Positions 9,131 through 17,505 of a DNA stretch of 64,000 bases are shown here, piece after piece (position 1 is the first letter of the stretch; each line of letters opens with the position of its first letter). Source of the stretch: Gammaproteobacteria bacterium. Its GTDB lineage: Bacteria; Pseudomonadota; Gammaproteobacteria; HK1. Location of the stretch: contig JAJEAD010000059.1 in NCBI GenBank assembly GCA_022824305.1, forward strand, positions 1-64,000, read 5' to 3'. The notes beneath the pieces were generated by a model, which was not told the origin of the DNA, did not search any database, and saw only the letters and a program-made list of their open reading frames with translations. A program made the translations under genes and the position numbers.

Positions 9131-10183
9131 TCAATTCGACGCGAGCTCCAGGTTCTTCATGCTCATGATGTCGCCGCGGAACTGGTCGCGCTCCGCGTCG
9201 GGCATTGGGATGAGACCCTTGTCGGCGAGGTAGCCGTCGGGGCCCCAGGCCTTCTCGGCGGAGAACTCCGAGAGGAACTCCTCGATTCCCGGGACGCTGC
9301 CGACGTGCGCCTTCTTCACGTAGAAGTAGAGCGCGCGCGAGACCGGGTAGGAGCCGTCGGAGATGTTCTCGAACTCCGGCTCCACGCCGTTCACCAACGA
9401 GCCCTGCAGCTTGTCGGAGTTCTGGTCGAGGAAGCTGAAGCCGAAGACGCCGTAGGCGTTCGGGTTGGCGTCGAGCTTCTGCACGATGAGGTTGTCGTTC
9501 TCTCCGGCCTCGATGAAGGCGCCGTCCTCGCGGATGGTGTGGCAGACCGCCTTGTAGTGACTCTTGTCCGACTTCTTCATCGCCTTGATCCAGTCGAAGT
9601 GCTTGCAGCCGCCTTCCATCGCGAGCTCCACGAATGCGTCGCGGGTGCCGGAGGTCGGGGGCGGACCGAGCACCTCGATCTTCACCGCCGGAAGGTCGGG
9701 GTTGACGTCGGCCCAGGTCTGCGCGCCGTTCGCCACCAGGGTCTCCGAGCCGTCCGCGGCCGGCACCTCGGCGGCGAGCGCCAGCCACAGATCCTTGAGC
9801 GAGATCTCGAGCCGGTCGGTCGCCCGCGAGTTCGCGAGCACGATGCCGTCGTAGCCGACCTTCACCTCGAGGATGTCGGTCACGCCGTTGCCGGCGCAGC
9901 GATCGACCTCGGAGCTCTTGATGCGACGGGACGCGTTGGTGATGTCCGGGTGCTCCACCCCGATGCCTTCGCAGAAGAGCTTCAGGCCGCCGCCGGAACC
10001 GGTCGACTCGACCTTGGGAGTCTTGAACTCCGTGGACTTGCCGAAGGTCTCGGCGACGACGGTGGCGAAGGGATACACGGTGGAAGAGCCCACGATGCTG
10101 ATGTAGTCACGTGCGCTCTGCGCCTCGGCCGTGCCGCCGAGGGTGACGGCGGCAAGGGCCGCTACGGCAATGGTCTTTCTCAT
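9131..10183 (-). CDS. pstS: Periplasmic phosphate-binding protein PstS
   Basis: The 350-residue product has a signal peptide (cleavage near AEA-QS) and then the PstS opening ISIVGSSTVYPFATVVAE. Further phosphate-binding-type motifs are ESTGSGGGLKLFCEG and PTSGTRDAF. It belongs to the longer PstS-like branch (PBP-like_2) found with long PstC/PstA. It is the first gene of the pst operon, is divergent from phoB, and is followed by a hairpin that should raise its relative level. Confidence 0.94.
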   Translation of the reverse strand: MRKTIAVAALAAVTLGGTAEAQSARDYISIVGSSTVYPFATVVAETFGKSTEFKTPKVESTGSGGGLKLFCEGIGVEHPDITNASRRIKSSEVDRCAGNGVTDILEVKVGYDGIVLANSRATDRLEISLKDLWLALAAEVPAADGSETLVANGAQTWADVNPDLPAVKIEVLGPPPTSGTRDAFVELAMEGGCKHFDWIKAMKKSDKSHYKAVCHTIREDGAFIEAGENDNLIVQKLDANPNAYGVFGFSFLDQNSDKLQGSLVNGVEPEFENISDGSYPVSRALYFYVKKAHVGSVPGIEEFLSEFSAEKAWGPDGYLADKGLIPMPDAERDQFRGDIMSMKNLELASN

Positions 10184-10293
10184 GGGGAGCGTTCTCCGTA
10201 TGGGGATACAGTTGCGGTCATGGTCGAAGAGCGATCCCCTGAACGCGCCTGAGCTCGTCCGCGAGGACCGCTGAGGCGCGTTATAGCCGCGCG

Positions 10294-10406
10294 ATGTGAC
10301 AAGATTGCCGACCGGATATTGCCGTTATGTGACATCGGGAGGCGGGCCGCCCTCGACCTGTACGGGGAGGCGGCGGTGAAGGGCGTTCCGGTAACGGGAA
10401 TGTAAG
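10294..10406. promoter_or_regulatory. Candidate Pho boxes in the pstS-phoB divergent promoter
   Basis: The 8-mer ATGTGACA occurs exactly at 10294-10301 and 10327-10334, 33 bp (three helical turns) apart. A further pair of 7-mers, CGGTAAC (10389-10395) and ATGTAAG (10400-10406), is spaced by 11 bp as in PhoB sites; ATGTAAG is the reverse complement of the Pho-box half CTTACAT. Their place between pstS and phoB supports PhoB control of both genes. The assignment rests on consensus memory, not on a scan. Confidence 0.45.
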
Positions 10407-10456
10407 ATTTGTGCGTTGGAATACGCCCCGCCGTTGATCTGCCCCGGTGAGGCCGC

Positions 10457-11146
10457 GTGAGCAAGACCATACTGATCGTGGAGGACGAGCCCGCCATCCG
10501 GGAGATGGTGGAGTCGGCTCTCAACTCCGCCGGCTTCGCGACCGCGCTGGCCGGTGACGCCAGCGAAGCGGACGCCGCCATCCGCACCGCTTCCCCTCAC
10601 CTCATCCTGCTCGACTGGATGCTGCCGGGCGTGGGCGGAGTGGAGTTCGCGCGCCGGCTGCGGCGCAGCGAGGCGACCCGCGAGACGCCGATCATCATGC
10701 TGACCGCGCGCTGCGAGGAAGGCGAGCGCCTTCAGGCCTTCGAGGCCGGCATCGACGACTACGTGGCCAAGCCCTTCTCGGTGCGCGAGCTGCTCGCCCG
10801 CATCAAGGCGGTGCTTCGCCGCAGCTCCGCCAGTGACGCCGACGCGCCGATCGAGGTCGAGGGCCTGCGCCTCGATCCGGCGAGCCATCGGGTCAGCAGC
10901 CGGGGCCGGCCCCTCAAGGTAGGGCCCACCGAGTTTCGCATGCTGCAATTCTTCATGGGCAACCAGGAGCGGGTGTTCACGCGCAGCCAGCTACTCGACC
11001 GGGTCTGGGGCAGCCACGTGTACGTGGAAGAACGAACCGTGGACGTGCACATCCGCCGGCTCAGAAAGGCGCTGATGCCCTACGGGCACGATCGTCTCGT
11101 CCAGACCGTGCACGGCACCGGCTACCGCTTCTCGCGGGAACCCTGA
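10457..11146 (+). CDS. phoB: Phosphate regulon response regulator PhoB
   Basis: The 229-residue protein has a receiver domain (acidic pocket E9-D10, phospho-acceptor D53 in LLDWMLP, VAKPF lysine near 105). A winged-helix DNA-binding domain of the OmpR/PhoB type ends with YVEERTVDVHIRRLRKAL and HGTGYRFS. It activates the Pho regulon on phosphate starvation. The start is GTG at 10457 with GGTGAGG 4 nt upstream. It pairs with phoR downstream and with divergent pstS. Confidence 0.95.
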   Translation: MSKTILIVEDEPAIREMVESALNSAGFATALAGDASEADAAIRTASPHLILLDWMLPGVGGVEFARRLRRSEATRETPIIMLTARCEEGERLQAFEAGIDDYVAKPFSVRELLARIKAVLRRSSASDADAPIEVEGLRLDPASHRVSSRGRPLKVGPTEFRMLQFFMGNQERVFTRSQLLDRVWGSHVYVEERTVDVHIRRLRKALMPYGHDRLVQTVHGTGYRFSREP

Positions 11147-11405
11147 CACGCGCCGCCTCCCATCGGAGCCGCCGGGCGTCTCCGCGCGCCTCGGGGCGAC
11201 GCTGGCGCGGCGCCCTCGGGCGCTGCCGGCCGTGGCCCACGGGCGGGTGAGAGCCGCTCCGCGCTCGATCGGAGCGCTGCGCGCGGTGCTATGCTCCGGG
11301 CTGGCGTCCATGCCGGTTGAGGTTGCGGACTTCACAGTGCCCGGGATGTAGCGATGGACTGCCGTTGATGTTCGGTCCGGTCTCGATTCGCGGATTCGGC
11401 CGGTG

Positions 11406-12764
11406 ATGCTCTCGCCCCGCCCCTGGGTCATGGAAGCGCGGCGCGTCGTGATCGGGGCGGTGGTGCTCGGCGCAATCGGCTACGCGCTGGGTTCGCCCGC
11501 CACGGCGCTGCTCGCCGGCGCGCTCGGGTACCTCGGCTGGCACCTGCGGCAGCTCTACGTGCTGCAGCAGTGGCTCGCGCACCGCAAGCGGCGGCCGATG
11601 CCAAAGGCGCTCGGAGTCTGGGCGCCGGTGCTCGACTCCCTGGAACGCCTCAACCGGCAGAGCCGAAAGCGCAAGCGCCGCCTGCGCTCCTTCATCAGCC
11701 GCTTCGAGCAGGCCGCCGGCGCCTTCCCCGACGCGGCGGTAATCCTGGACATCGACGGCGGAATCGTGTGGCTGAACCATGCCGCCAGCGAGCTTCTGGG
11801 CCTGCGCTATCCGCAGGATCTCTACCAGCACGTCTCGAACCTCATCCGCAACCCGGACTTCGTCGACTACCTCGAGCGGGGAAACTTCGAAGAGCCACTG
11901 GAAATGCCGTCCCCGGTCGAGGACGGCGCCTTCACCCTGGTGCGCATCGTGCCCTACGGCAGCGACCGCCGGCTGATGCTGGCCCGCGACGTCACCCGGC
12001 TGAATCGCCTGGAACAGATCCGGAAGGACTTCGTGGCGAACGTCTCGCACGAGCTTCGCAGCCCCCTGACCGTGATCGTCGGCTACCTGGAGACCTTCTC
12101 TGACGAGGAGCGGGTGCCTGCGCCCTGGCGGCGCCCCCTGGAGCTCATGTCCCAGCAGGCGAATCGCATGGCCCTCATCGTCGAGGACCTGCTGAAGCTC
12201 TCGCGCATCGAGCACTCCCCGGGCGAGGCGTCGACGAACGCGGTGGCCATCTCCGACCTGCTCGAGGGCGTGCGCAGCGATGCGCTGGGCCTGGGCGAGA
12301 GCACCCACCGCATTCATCTCGAATCGGAGAAGGGCGTGCGGCTGCTCGGCGACTACAACGAGCTCTACAGCGCCTTCTCGAACCTCGTCTTCAACGCCAT
12401 CCAGTACAGCCCCGAAGGCGGCGACATCTGGCTGCGCTGGAAGCTCGTCGACGACGGCGCGGCGGTGCTCGAGGTGGAGGACACCGGCATCGGCGTCGAC
12501 GAGCACCACCTTCCCCGCCTCACCGAGCGCTTCTACCGCGTCGACAAGGCGCGCTCCCGGGAGGTGGGCGGCACCGGGCTCGGCCTCGCGATCGTCAAGC
12601 ACGTGCTGATGCGCCACGATGCGACACTCGAAGTCCGCAGCCAGCTCGACCTGGGCAGCACCTTCATCTGCCGCTTTCCCGCCTCCCGCCTCGAAGCGAT
12701 CGAGCTGGCCGAGGCCGGAGAGGAGCCAACGCCGGCGGCCCTGGAAGACGCTTCCGGCGGCTGA
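11406..12764 (+). CDS. phoR: Phosphate regulon sensor histidine kinase PhoR
   Basis: The 452-residue product has an N-terminal hydrophobic pair with almost no periplasmic loop, as in PhoR. A basic linker and a PAS domain (about 100-195) follow. The HisKA box is FVANVSHELRSPLTV (H215), and the HATPase has N, G1 and G2 boxes (NAIQYSPEGG, VEDTGIGV, GGTGLGLAI). It phosphorylates PhoB and senses phosphate through PstSCAB-PhoU rather than directly. It is 259 bases after phoB, with no gene between. A GTG at 11403 is immediately upstream in frame and ATG at 11430 is a third option; none has a good Shine-Dalgarno. Confidence 0.94.
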   Translation: MLSPRPWVMEARRVVIGAVVLGAIGYALGSPATALLAGALGYLGWHLRQLYVLQQWLAHRKRRPMPKALGVWAPVLDSLERLNRQSRKRKRRLRSFISRFEQAAGAFPDAAVILDIDGGIVWLNHAASELLGLRYPQDLYQHVSNLIRNPDFVDYLERGNFEEPLEMPSPVEDGAFTLVRIVPYGSDRRLMLARDVTRLNRLEQIRKDFVANVSHELRSPLTVIVGYLETFSDEERVPAPWRRPLELMSQQANRMALIVEDLLKLSRIEHSPGEASTNAVAISDLLEGVRSDALGLGESTHRIHLESEKGVRLLGDYNELYSAFSNLVFNAIQYSPEGGDIWLRWKLVDDGAAVLEVEDTGIGVDEHHLPRLTERFYRVDKARSREVGGTGLGLAIVKHVLMRHDATLEVRSQLDLGSTFICRFPASRLEAIELAEAGEEPTPAALEDASGG

Positions 12765-13145
12765 ACGGCGTCCCGATCAGGGTATGCGGCCGCACTCCCG
12801 TCAGTCCCGCATGGCCCGTCCGTGACGGGTGATTGAACGCTCCACCATCGGCGCGGTCCTGAAGGTCGGGATGTGCCGGCTTTCCGCCGTCGGCGCGCCG
12901 AATCTCCGAATGGGTGGCTCCGGGTGACCAGGGGACTCTGGAGGTCACGAGGCCTCGCGCTCTGCCTCATGCGAGTGTCCCCGGGCGCCCGCGGGAAGTC
13001 GTCACGGGCCGTCGAGGACAGAGATTATGCTTGTGAGAATAATTCTCCCGAGCATAATCGCGTCACGTTGGCGAAGCGGCGGCGCGAGACAGGGCGGTAC
13101 TCGCAGCCGCGGCCGCCTTCGCGGTGCCCTCCAGGCAGTTCCGGC
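12765..13145. other. Intergenic region between phoR and the deaminase gene
   Basis: The 381 bases contain no convincing gene. The deaminase frame stays open upstream to 12873 but reads as arginine/serine-rich shadow, with no homology or Shine-Dalgarno. The only structure is the 37-bp interrupted palindrome at 13022-13058. Confidence 0.5.
13022..13058. promoter_or_regulatory. 37-bp interrupted palindrome with Fur-box-like core
   Basis: The outer arms GATTATGCT and AGCATAATC are perfect reverse complements. Between them lies GAGAATAATTCTC, itself a perfect 6-1-6 palindrome. In all, 15 of 18 positions pair around a central A. The core resembles the 7-1-7 Fur box (TGATAAT-N-ATTATCA), differing mainly by G/C at one symmetric position. 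It is AT-rich in a GC-rich surround and sits 87 bp before the deaminase ATG, so a repressor operator in that promoter is likely. Confidence 0.55.
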
Positions 13146-13733
13146 ATGTCAGATTCAGGTTGCGCGCTGGCCATTCGATTTCTTGACGTTATCGAGCAGG
13201 ACGTCGTCCCTCTGACCAGGGCGGGCGTGGCGCGGGGTGACAAGGTGTTCGGCGCCGCGATCCTTCGCAAGTCGGATCTCTCGCTCGTCGTCGCGGGCAC
13301 GAACCGCGAAACCGAGAACCCGCTATTCCACGGCGAGGTCGCCACCCTGAACGCCTTCTACGAGCTGCCGGCGGAAGGGCGCCCCCCGACCGCGGACTGC
13401 CTCTTCCTCTCCACCCACGAGCCCTGCTCGCTGTGCCTCTCCGCGATAACCTGGGCGGGCTTCGACAACTTCTACTACCTCTTCGGCTACGAGGACACCC
13501 GCGACGCCTTCAACATCCCCCACGACCTCAAGATCCTGCACGAGGTCTTCGGCATCGAGAACGGCGCCTACGCCCGGGAGAACGCGTTCTGGCGGAGCCG
13601 CAGTGTCGATGAGCTCGACGGTGGCGAGGACGCAAGTATCGCGAATCGACTCGATCGACTGCGGGCGACCTACGACCAGCTCTCCGCCCTGTACCAGGCA
13701 TCGAAAGGCGGCAGTGGCATTCCGCTCTGCTGA
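13146..13733 (+). CDS. Nucleoside/cytidine deaminase family protein
   Basis: The 195-residue protein has both zinc motifs of the cytidine-deaminase superfamily: HGE (H62-E64, in FHGEVATLNAF) and PCSLC (C94, C97). The layout is like bacterial nucleoside or guanine deaminases (TadA/GuaD branch). The C-terminal third (EDTRDAFNIPHDL onward) is typical of stand-alone nucleoside deaminases rather than tRNA deaminase. ATG 13146 is the start that keeps the domain intact; upstream reading is shadow. It stands alone behind a large palindrome. The substrate is not predictable from sequence. Confidence 0.82.
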   Translation: MSDSGCALAIRFLDVIEQDVVPLTRAGVARGDKVFGAAILRKSDLSLVVAGTNRETENPLFHGEVATLNAFYELPAEGRPPTADCLFLSTHEPCSLCLSAITWAGFDNFYYLFGYEDTRDAFNIPHDLKILHEVFGIENGAYARENAFWRSRSVDELDGGEDASIANRLDRLRATYDQLSALYQASKGGSGIPLC

Positions 13734-13923
13734 GGAGGGTGGTTGCGCGTGCTTCACCGTCCAGGCGCTGTCGGTGCGCCCGATTGGCCGCCGGGCATGG
13801 GCCGGTGACGGTGGCGACAGGTCCTCGCTCCGAGAGCCGGAGTGCGATCTCGTCTCATTCGGGCGCTTGCCCGGGGAGTTCCACACGCGCAGGAACCCCG
13901 TGGGGCGTGCTACCGCTCGAGAA

Positions 13924-15675
13924 TCAACGCTCGTAGCGGTAGTCAAACACGCAGGATGAGCCCACCATCTCGCGAAACCACAGCGTGGCGCCGGTGCCCA
14001 TCGAATCGGTAAGGCGGATCGGCTCGTTGAGGTTGAAGCGAACCGGCTGCTGCTGGCCGTCGTTGACGGCTACGTTGTCGGCATAGAGATAGCTTCGATC
14101 GAGGGTGTCGAGTATCGGGCACAGCCGTCCTTCGATGCCCGGAAGGTGGCCCGTGCGGTTCGGGATGATCAGCGATCCCCCGTGCGGCGCCGGTTGCATG
14201 TCGAGATCGAGAGATCCGTCAGGCTCGTAGCCGCTCGCTACTCTCGCGGAGAAACCCGGCGCGGCGCACAGCACGGTCATCGGCAGCCTCGCGTGGAGGA
14301 CGAAGTCGGCGTACCCGAAGGTGTCGGTATGCGTTTCCCGGTAGGTCTTGTTGGGATAGATCATCAGCACGTGGACGCCCGGAATAGGTGAATCCGTGTC
14401 GCCGTTCCGGACCGTGATGCGCGCCGCGATGCCGTCGGGCAAGGGAGGGCTCGCCGCGGGCAGGACGAGCTTCAGCTCCCGCTCGCCGATCAGCTCGAAG
14501 GTCGGCTTCCTGCCCGCGAGTGAGAAGGTCTCGTCCTCTATGACTGCGACGCCTTCGCCGCGCCTCTCGATGAAGTACCGCCGCCCTCCGGCGCCGGGTA
14601 CCTCACCGACCGGGCACTGGCCGAGCCGCGAGGCCAGGAGCTCGTTGCGCGTGAACTGACTGGTGCGCAGATCGTCGGTCGTCATGGAGTTGCACAGGCC
14701 TCCGGGGGAATAGAGCTCCAGGCGTCCGTCGAACATGAACAGTCGGATCCGTGACCCTCGGATCGCGTAATCGCGGTGCACCACCGCGTTCACGATGGCC
14801 TCGAACACGGCGCGCTCGCTGAACTGTGGCACGTCGGTGCGTTCAGGATCTTTCCGGGCCGCGATTCGCCGGTTGCGGACAACGAAGCGCATTGCATCGC
14901 GGATTTGCCGGTCCAGGGGACCGGCGATGTCCTGGGCGTCGAGCTGCCGGTTGCCGTCCATCCGGTCTCCGCCGTAGTACACCGCCTGGATGTACGCGTT
15001 CGGCAGCCACTCGCGCGGATCCTCGGCGGCGAGCAGCACCCCCCCGATCGTCGCGCGTTGTGTCCCTTGCCGGTCGCTTCTGAGAAACTTGAGCTTCGAC
15101 AGGGCAATGTCAACGGGCTCGTCAACGCGTGAGCTCGCGTATTGCCGCCAATACTCCGGATGCAATGTGTTGATGCCGGTATTGCGGATCACCTGCGTGT
15201 CGGTGCCCGCGGTGTCTGACTGTCCTCGCGAGCGCAACAGGCGCTGAACCTCGGCCGGCTGCATCCTTCGCTTGGTGTCCCCCCGGCGCCGAAAGCAACC
15301 GCCGGGTGAGCTGTGTACGGTGTCACCTGCCGGAATCTCGACGAGCAGAACACCGCCGGGTGCTGGCCCTGGTGTCGGTACGCGATGGATGTTGAAATCA
15401 AGTGGCGGCTTGATGCTGTCCGAGCAGACATCGCTCACAAGATTCGCCAGCGCGTCCAGTTGCGCCGGATCGAGCGATTGCGGCTCTCGGTCGTCCGATA
15501 CGCCCAGGACAAGTCGGCCGCCGGCAGCATTTGCGAAGGCCGCGAGCTCGTCGGCAAGGTCGTCACGGCGGGGAGCGGAGACCCGGCCGCCACGAAACTG
15601 AATCTCCTTAAGCTCCAGGTCGCTGTCTTCGCCGAGCCGGATCTGCTCCCAGAGGCGTGATGCGTCAACGGGCAT
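13924..15675 (-). CDS. AlbA_2 (Schlafen-type) domain protein with RecG-like HATPase_c_4 domain and C-terminal extension
   Basis: The 583-residue protein starts with an AlbA_2 domain (LELKEIQFRGG near 21-31; FANAAGGRLVLGVSD near 47-61). A region similar to the C-terminal part of RecG-related regulators follows (FSERAVFEAIVNAVVHRDYAIRG near 290). The last ~190 residues are an extra beta-rich part resembling a carboxypeptidase-regulatory-like domain (PGVHVLMIYPNKTY, TDTFGYADF) and are unusual for the family. AlbA_2 proteins are called putative transcriptional regulators or ATP-dependent DNA helicases and are common in defence islands. It is on the same strand as the phosphorothioation operon but 135 bases downstream, so it may be a separate unit. 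Confidence 0.7.
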   Translation of the reverse strand: MPVDASRLWEQIRLGEDSDLELKEIQFRGGRVSAPRRDDLADELAAFANAAGGRLVLGVSDDREPQSLDPAQLDALANLVSDVCSDSIKPPLDFNIHRVPTPGPAPGGVLLVEIPAGDTVHSSPGGCFRRRGDTKRRMQPAEVQRLLRSRGQSDTAGTDTQVIRNTGINTLHPEYWRQYASSRVDEPVDIALSKLKFLRSDRQGTQRATIGGVLLAAEDPREWLPNAYIQAVYYGGDRMDGNRQLDAQDIAGPLDRQIRDAMRFVVRNRRIAARKDPERTDVPQFSERAVFEAIVNAVVHRDYAIRGSRIRLFMFDGRLELYSPGGLCNSMTTDDLRTSQFTRNELLASRLGQCPVGEVPGAGGRRYFIERRGEGVAVIEDETFSLAGRKPTFELIGERELKLVLPAASPPLPDGIAARITVRNGDTDSPIPGVHVLMIYPNKTYRETHTDTFGYADFVLHARLPMTVLCAAPGFSARVASGYEPDGSLDLDMQPAPHGGSLIIPNRTGHLPGIEGRLCPILDTLDRSYLYADNVAVNDGQQQPVRFNLNEPIRLTDSMGTGATLWFREMVGSSCVFDYRYER

Positions 15676-15810
15676 TGTTCTTACCTATCCGGATCTCCGG
15701 CCTTGCGAAGAGAGAATGCGCCTCCAATCATGTACCGACCAGCATGGCTGGTGCGCAAAAGCATGTTTCAACGGTGGCAAACACATTGACCCCAAGCGGG
15801 AGCCTGCTCA

Positions 15811-16956
15811 TCAGTCTTCGTCTTCGATCACCGTCAGATCGCGGGGATTTGCGAGACGCCAGCGTTGGCCCTCCCGGTGCAGGTCGCCTTCGAGTGACAC
15901 ACCCAATCGTCTATCGTGGGCACTTGTGATCCTGCTGTACTCGGCCGGATGGAAGTCCACCTTGACCGATGACAGCGCACCGTCGATCACGGCCTTGATG
16001 GTCACCGTGCCTTCGGGCTCGGACTGGTCACGGGTCAAATTGGAGACGTATCCCTCGATTCGCTCGTCGTAACGCTCCTGTCCATCGCTGAGGATTCGCG
16101 CGGCCTCCTCGAGCACAGGAGCATCAGACGGCGCGAATGCCACCACGGCTCCTTCATCCGTCTGTTCTTCGTGCGGCTGTCTTGTGAGCGCCCAACTGAC
16201 GGATACGTCCAATCCACCGCCGATGTTGATCAGATTGGCGCTGGCCTGGCACAGGTTCGCACTTATGCCTTTCCCGACCCGTTCCTCGAATGCACGAATG
16301 TCTCCCCCGCGATTGAAAAGCTCCGTTGCCTCGCGCGAGGCGCGCAGCCCGGAGACGAGCATCCGGGCGACCCGCCGCTCGAAGGGATCCAACAAGGGCA
16401 GTTGTTGTGCCGATTCCGGCTTTGTCAGCGATGGTGTGACGGGGGCCAGGAGGTTGACCACGAAGCTACCAGGCTCGGTCTGGCCCAGTCGCACGTGCTC
16501 GACATAGGCAGCAGCCTTCTGGTCGCGTCCGGCACGGAACAACCGCTGGGGGCGAGAGGCCGAGCAGGCGGCGGCCAGGAGTAGCTTGCGAGAATCATCG
16601 AGGAGGCTGACGCCGGCGGAGAGAGGGATGGAGCTGTCATCGAACGTCCTGTGCAAGCGCACGCGGATCAGGTCCACCTCCGCCAGCGACAGGTCGGTGA
16701 GCACCGTTGATTGACGGCGATTCTCTACACGGCCGAGAGTCTCGACGAGCTGCATGAGTCTGGTCACATAGTCCGCAAACTTGGCAGACGCTGGTACGAG
16801 GACGGCTTCCCGTTCGTCTTCGCGCAGGCGGTACACGTCACCCGTGTTGCCATGGTAGGGACCCAGCTTCATCCAGCCATTGGCTGCCAGATACGCATGC
16901 ACACCCCGCGGGGTGACGGCCTCGGCGAGCGCGATCTCAGTGGCCTCGATATTCAT
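15811..16956 (-). CDS. Unrecognised 381-aa protein, last gene of the phosphorothioation operon
   Basis: I do not recognise this family. The start at 16956 overlaps the DUF4365 gene stop as ATGA and has an AGGGGG Shine-Dalgarno; frame upstream of it is shadow. It is soluble, with no signal peptide or membrane segment. Visible features are an N-terminal AYLAANGWMKLG stretch, a central region rich in hydrophobic and acidic residues, GQTEPGSFVVNLLAP near residue 160, and an acidic end (VIEDED). No catalytic motif stands out. Tight coupling to the DUF4365 protein suggests the two work together. Confidence 0.75.
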   Translation of the reverse strand: MNIEATEIALAEAVTPRGVHAYLAANGWMKLGPYHGNTGDVYRLREDEREAVLVPASAKFADYVTRLMQLVETLGRVENRRQSTVLTDLSLAEVDLIRVRLHRTFDDSSIPLSAGVSLLDDSRKLLLAAACSASRPQRLFRAGRDQKAAAYVEHVRLGQTEPGSFVVNLLAPVTPSLTKPESAQQLPLLDPFERRVARMLVSGLRASREATELFNRGGDIRAFEERVGKGISANLCQASANLINIGGGLDVSVSWALTRQPHEEQTDEGAVVAFAPSDAPVLEEAARILSDGQERYDERIEGYVSNLTRDQSEPEGTVTIKAVIDGALSSVKVDFHPAEYSRITSAHDRRLGVSLEGDLHREGQRWRLANPRDLTVIEDED

Positions 16957-17468
16957 GGCTTCTGCCCCCTCAGCCGCGCCGTCAGCGGCGCGATCCCATC
17001 CGGGCCGAATCGTTGCACGGTCGGAACCACGATCATCCTTGACGCAGCGTCCGTCGGTTCGGATCCCGGTAGCGATGCCCACCAGCCGCAACGCCGCATC
17101 GTCATATGTTCAACGCTGCACTCCAGCCATTCTGCCTCGTTCGACGGTAGCTCGAGGACGAGAAGTATCAGAGGCGTCATGCGGGTGGTGGTGAGATCGT
17201 TGTAGTTCTTTCCGGACAGCCTGAAATGGAGGCCGTCTTCTTTCCCGTCCGGAGCGGATGTCGCCTTGAGCTGTACGTCGAACTGCGTCCGCATCGAGTC
17301 ACCGGAGCGAATGGTCGCATCGATGCTGTCCATGTCGGGCTGAGGGCCACGCTGACAGGTATAGCCAGCCTTGGCGGCGAGTGCAGCAAGGTAAGCGAAC
17401 GACAGCTCGGCCTTGCGATCGTTGTCGGTCAGTATCCCGTCAATCATTGGCACCAACCTTGCGAACAT
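16953..17468 (-). CDS. DUF4365 domain protein
   Basis: The 171-residue product matches the DUF4365 pattern: an N-terminal helix with AELSFAYLAALAAKAGY, then D/S/I residues (MDSIDATIRSGD), the QFDVQLKAT strand with a Q-x-K, and a later LILLVLELP strand. The D...QLK arrangement is reminiscent of PD-(D/E)XK-like folds, so a nuclease or nucleic-acid-binding role is possible but unproven. ATG 17468 is taken as the start; ATG 17447 (AAGG upstream) is an alternative. It overlaps the next gene by 4 bases and follows the helicase by 37. Confidence 0.7.
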   Translation of the reverse strand: MFARLVPMIDGILTDNDRKAELSFAYLAALAAKAGYTCQRGPQPDMDSIDATIRSGDSMRTQFDVQLKATSAPDGKEDGLHFRLSGKNYNDLTTTRMTPLILLVLELPSNEAEWLECSVEHMTMRRCGWWASLPGSEPTDAASRMIVVPTVQRFGPDGIAPLTARLRGQKP

Positions 17469-17505
17469 GATCTCGAGGTTTTCCGTCCTCTCATTTTTCT
17501 GTCGT

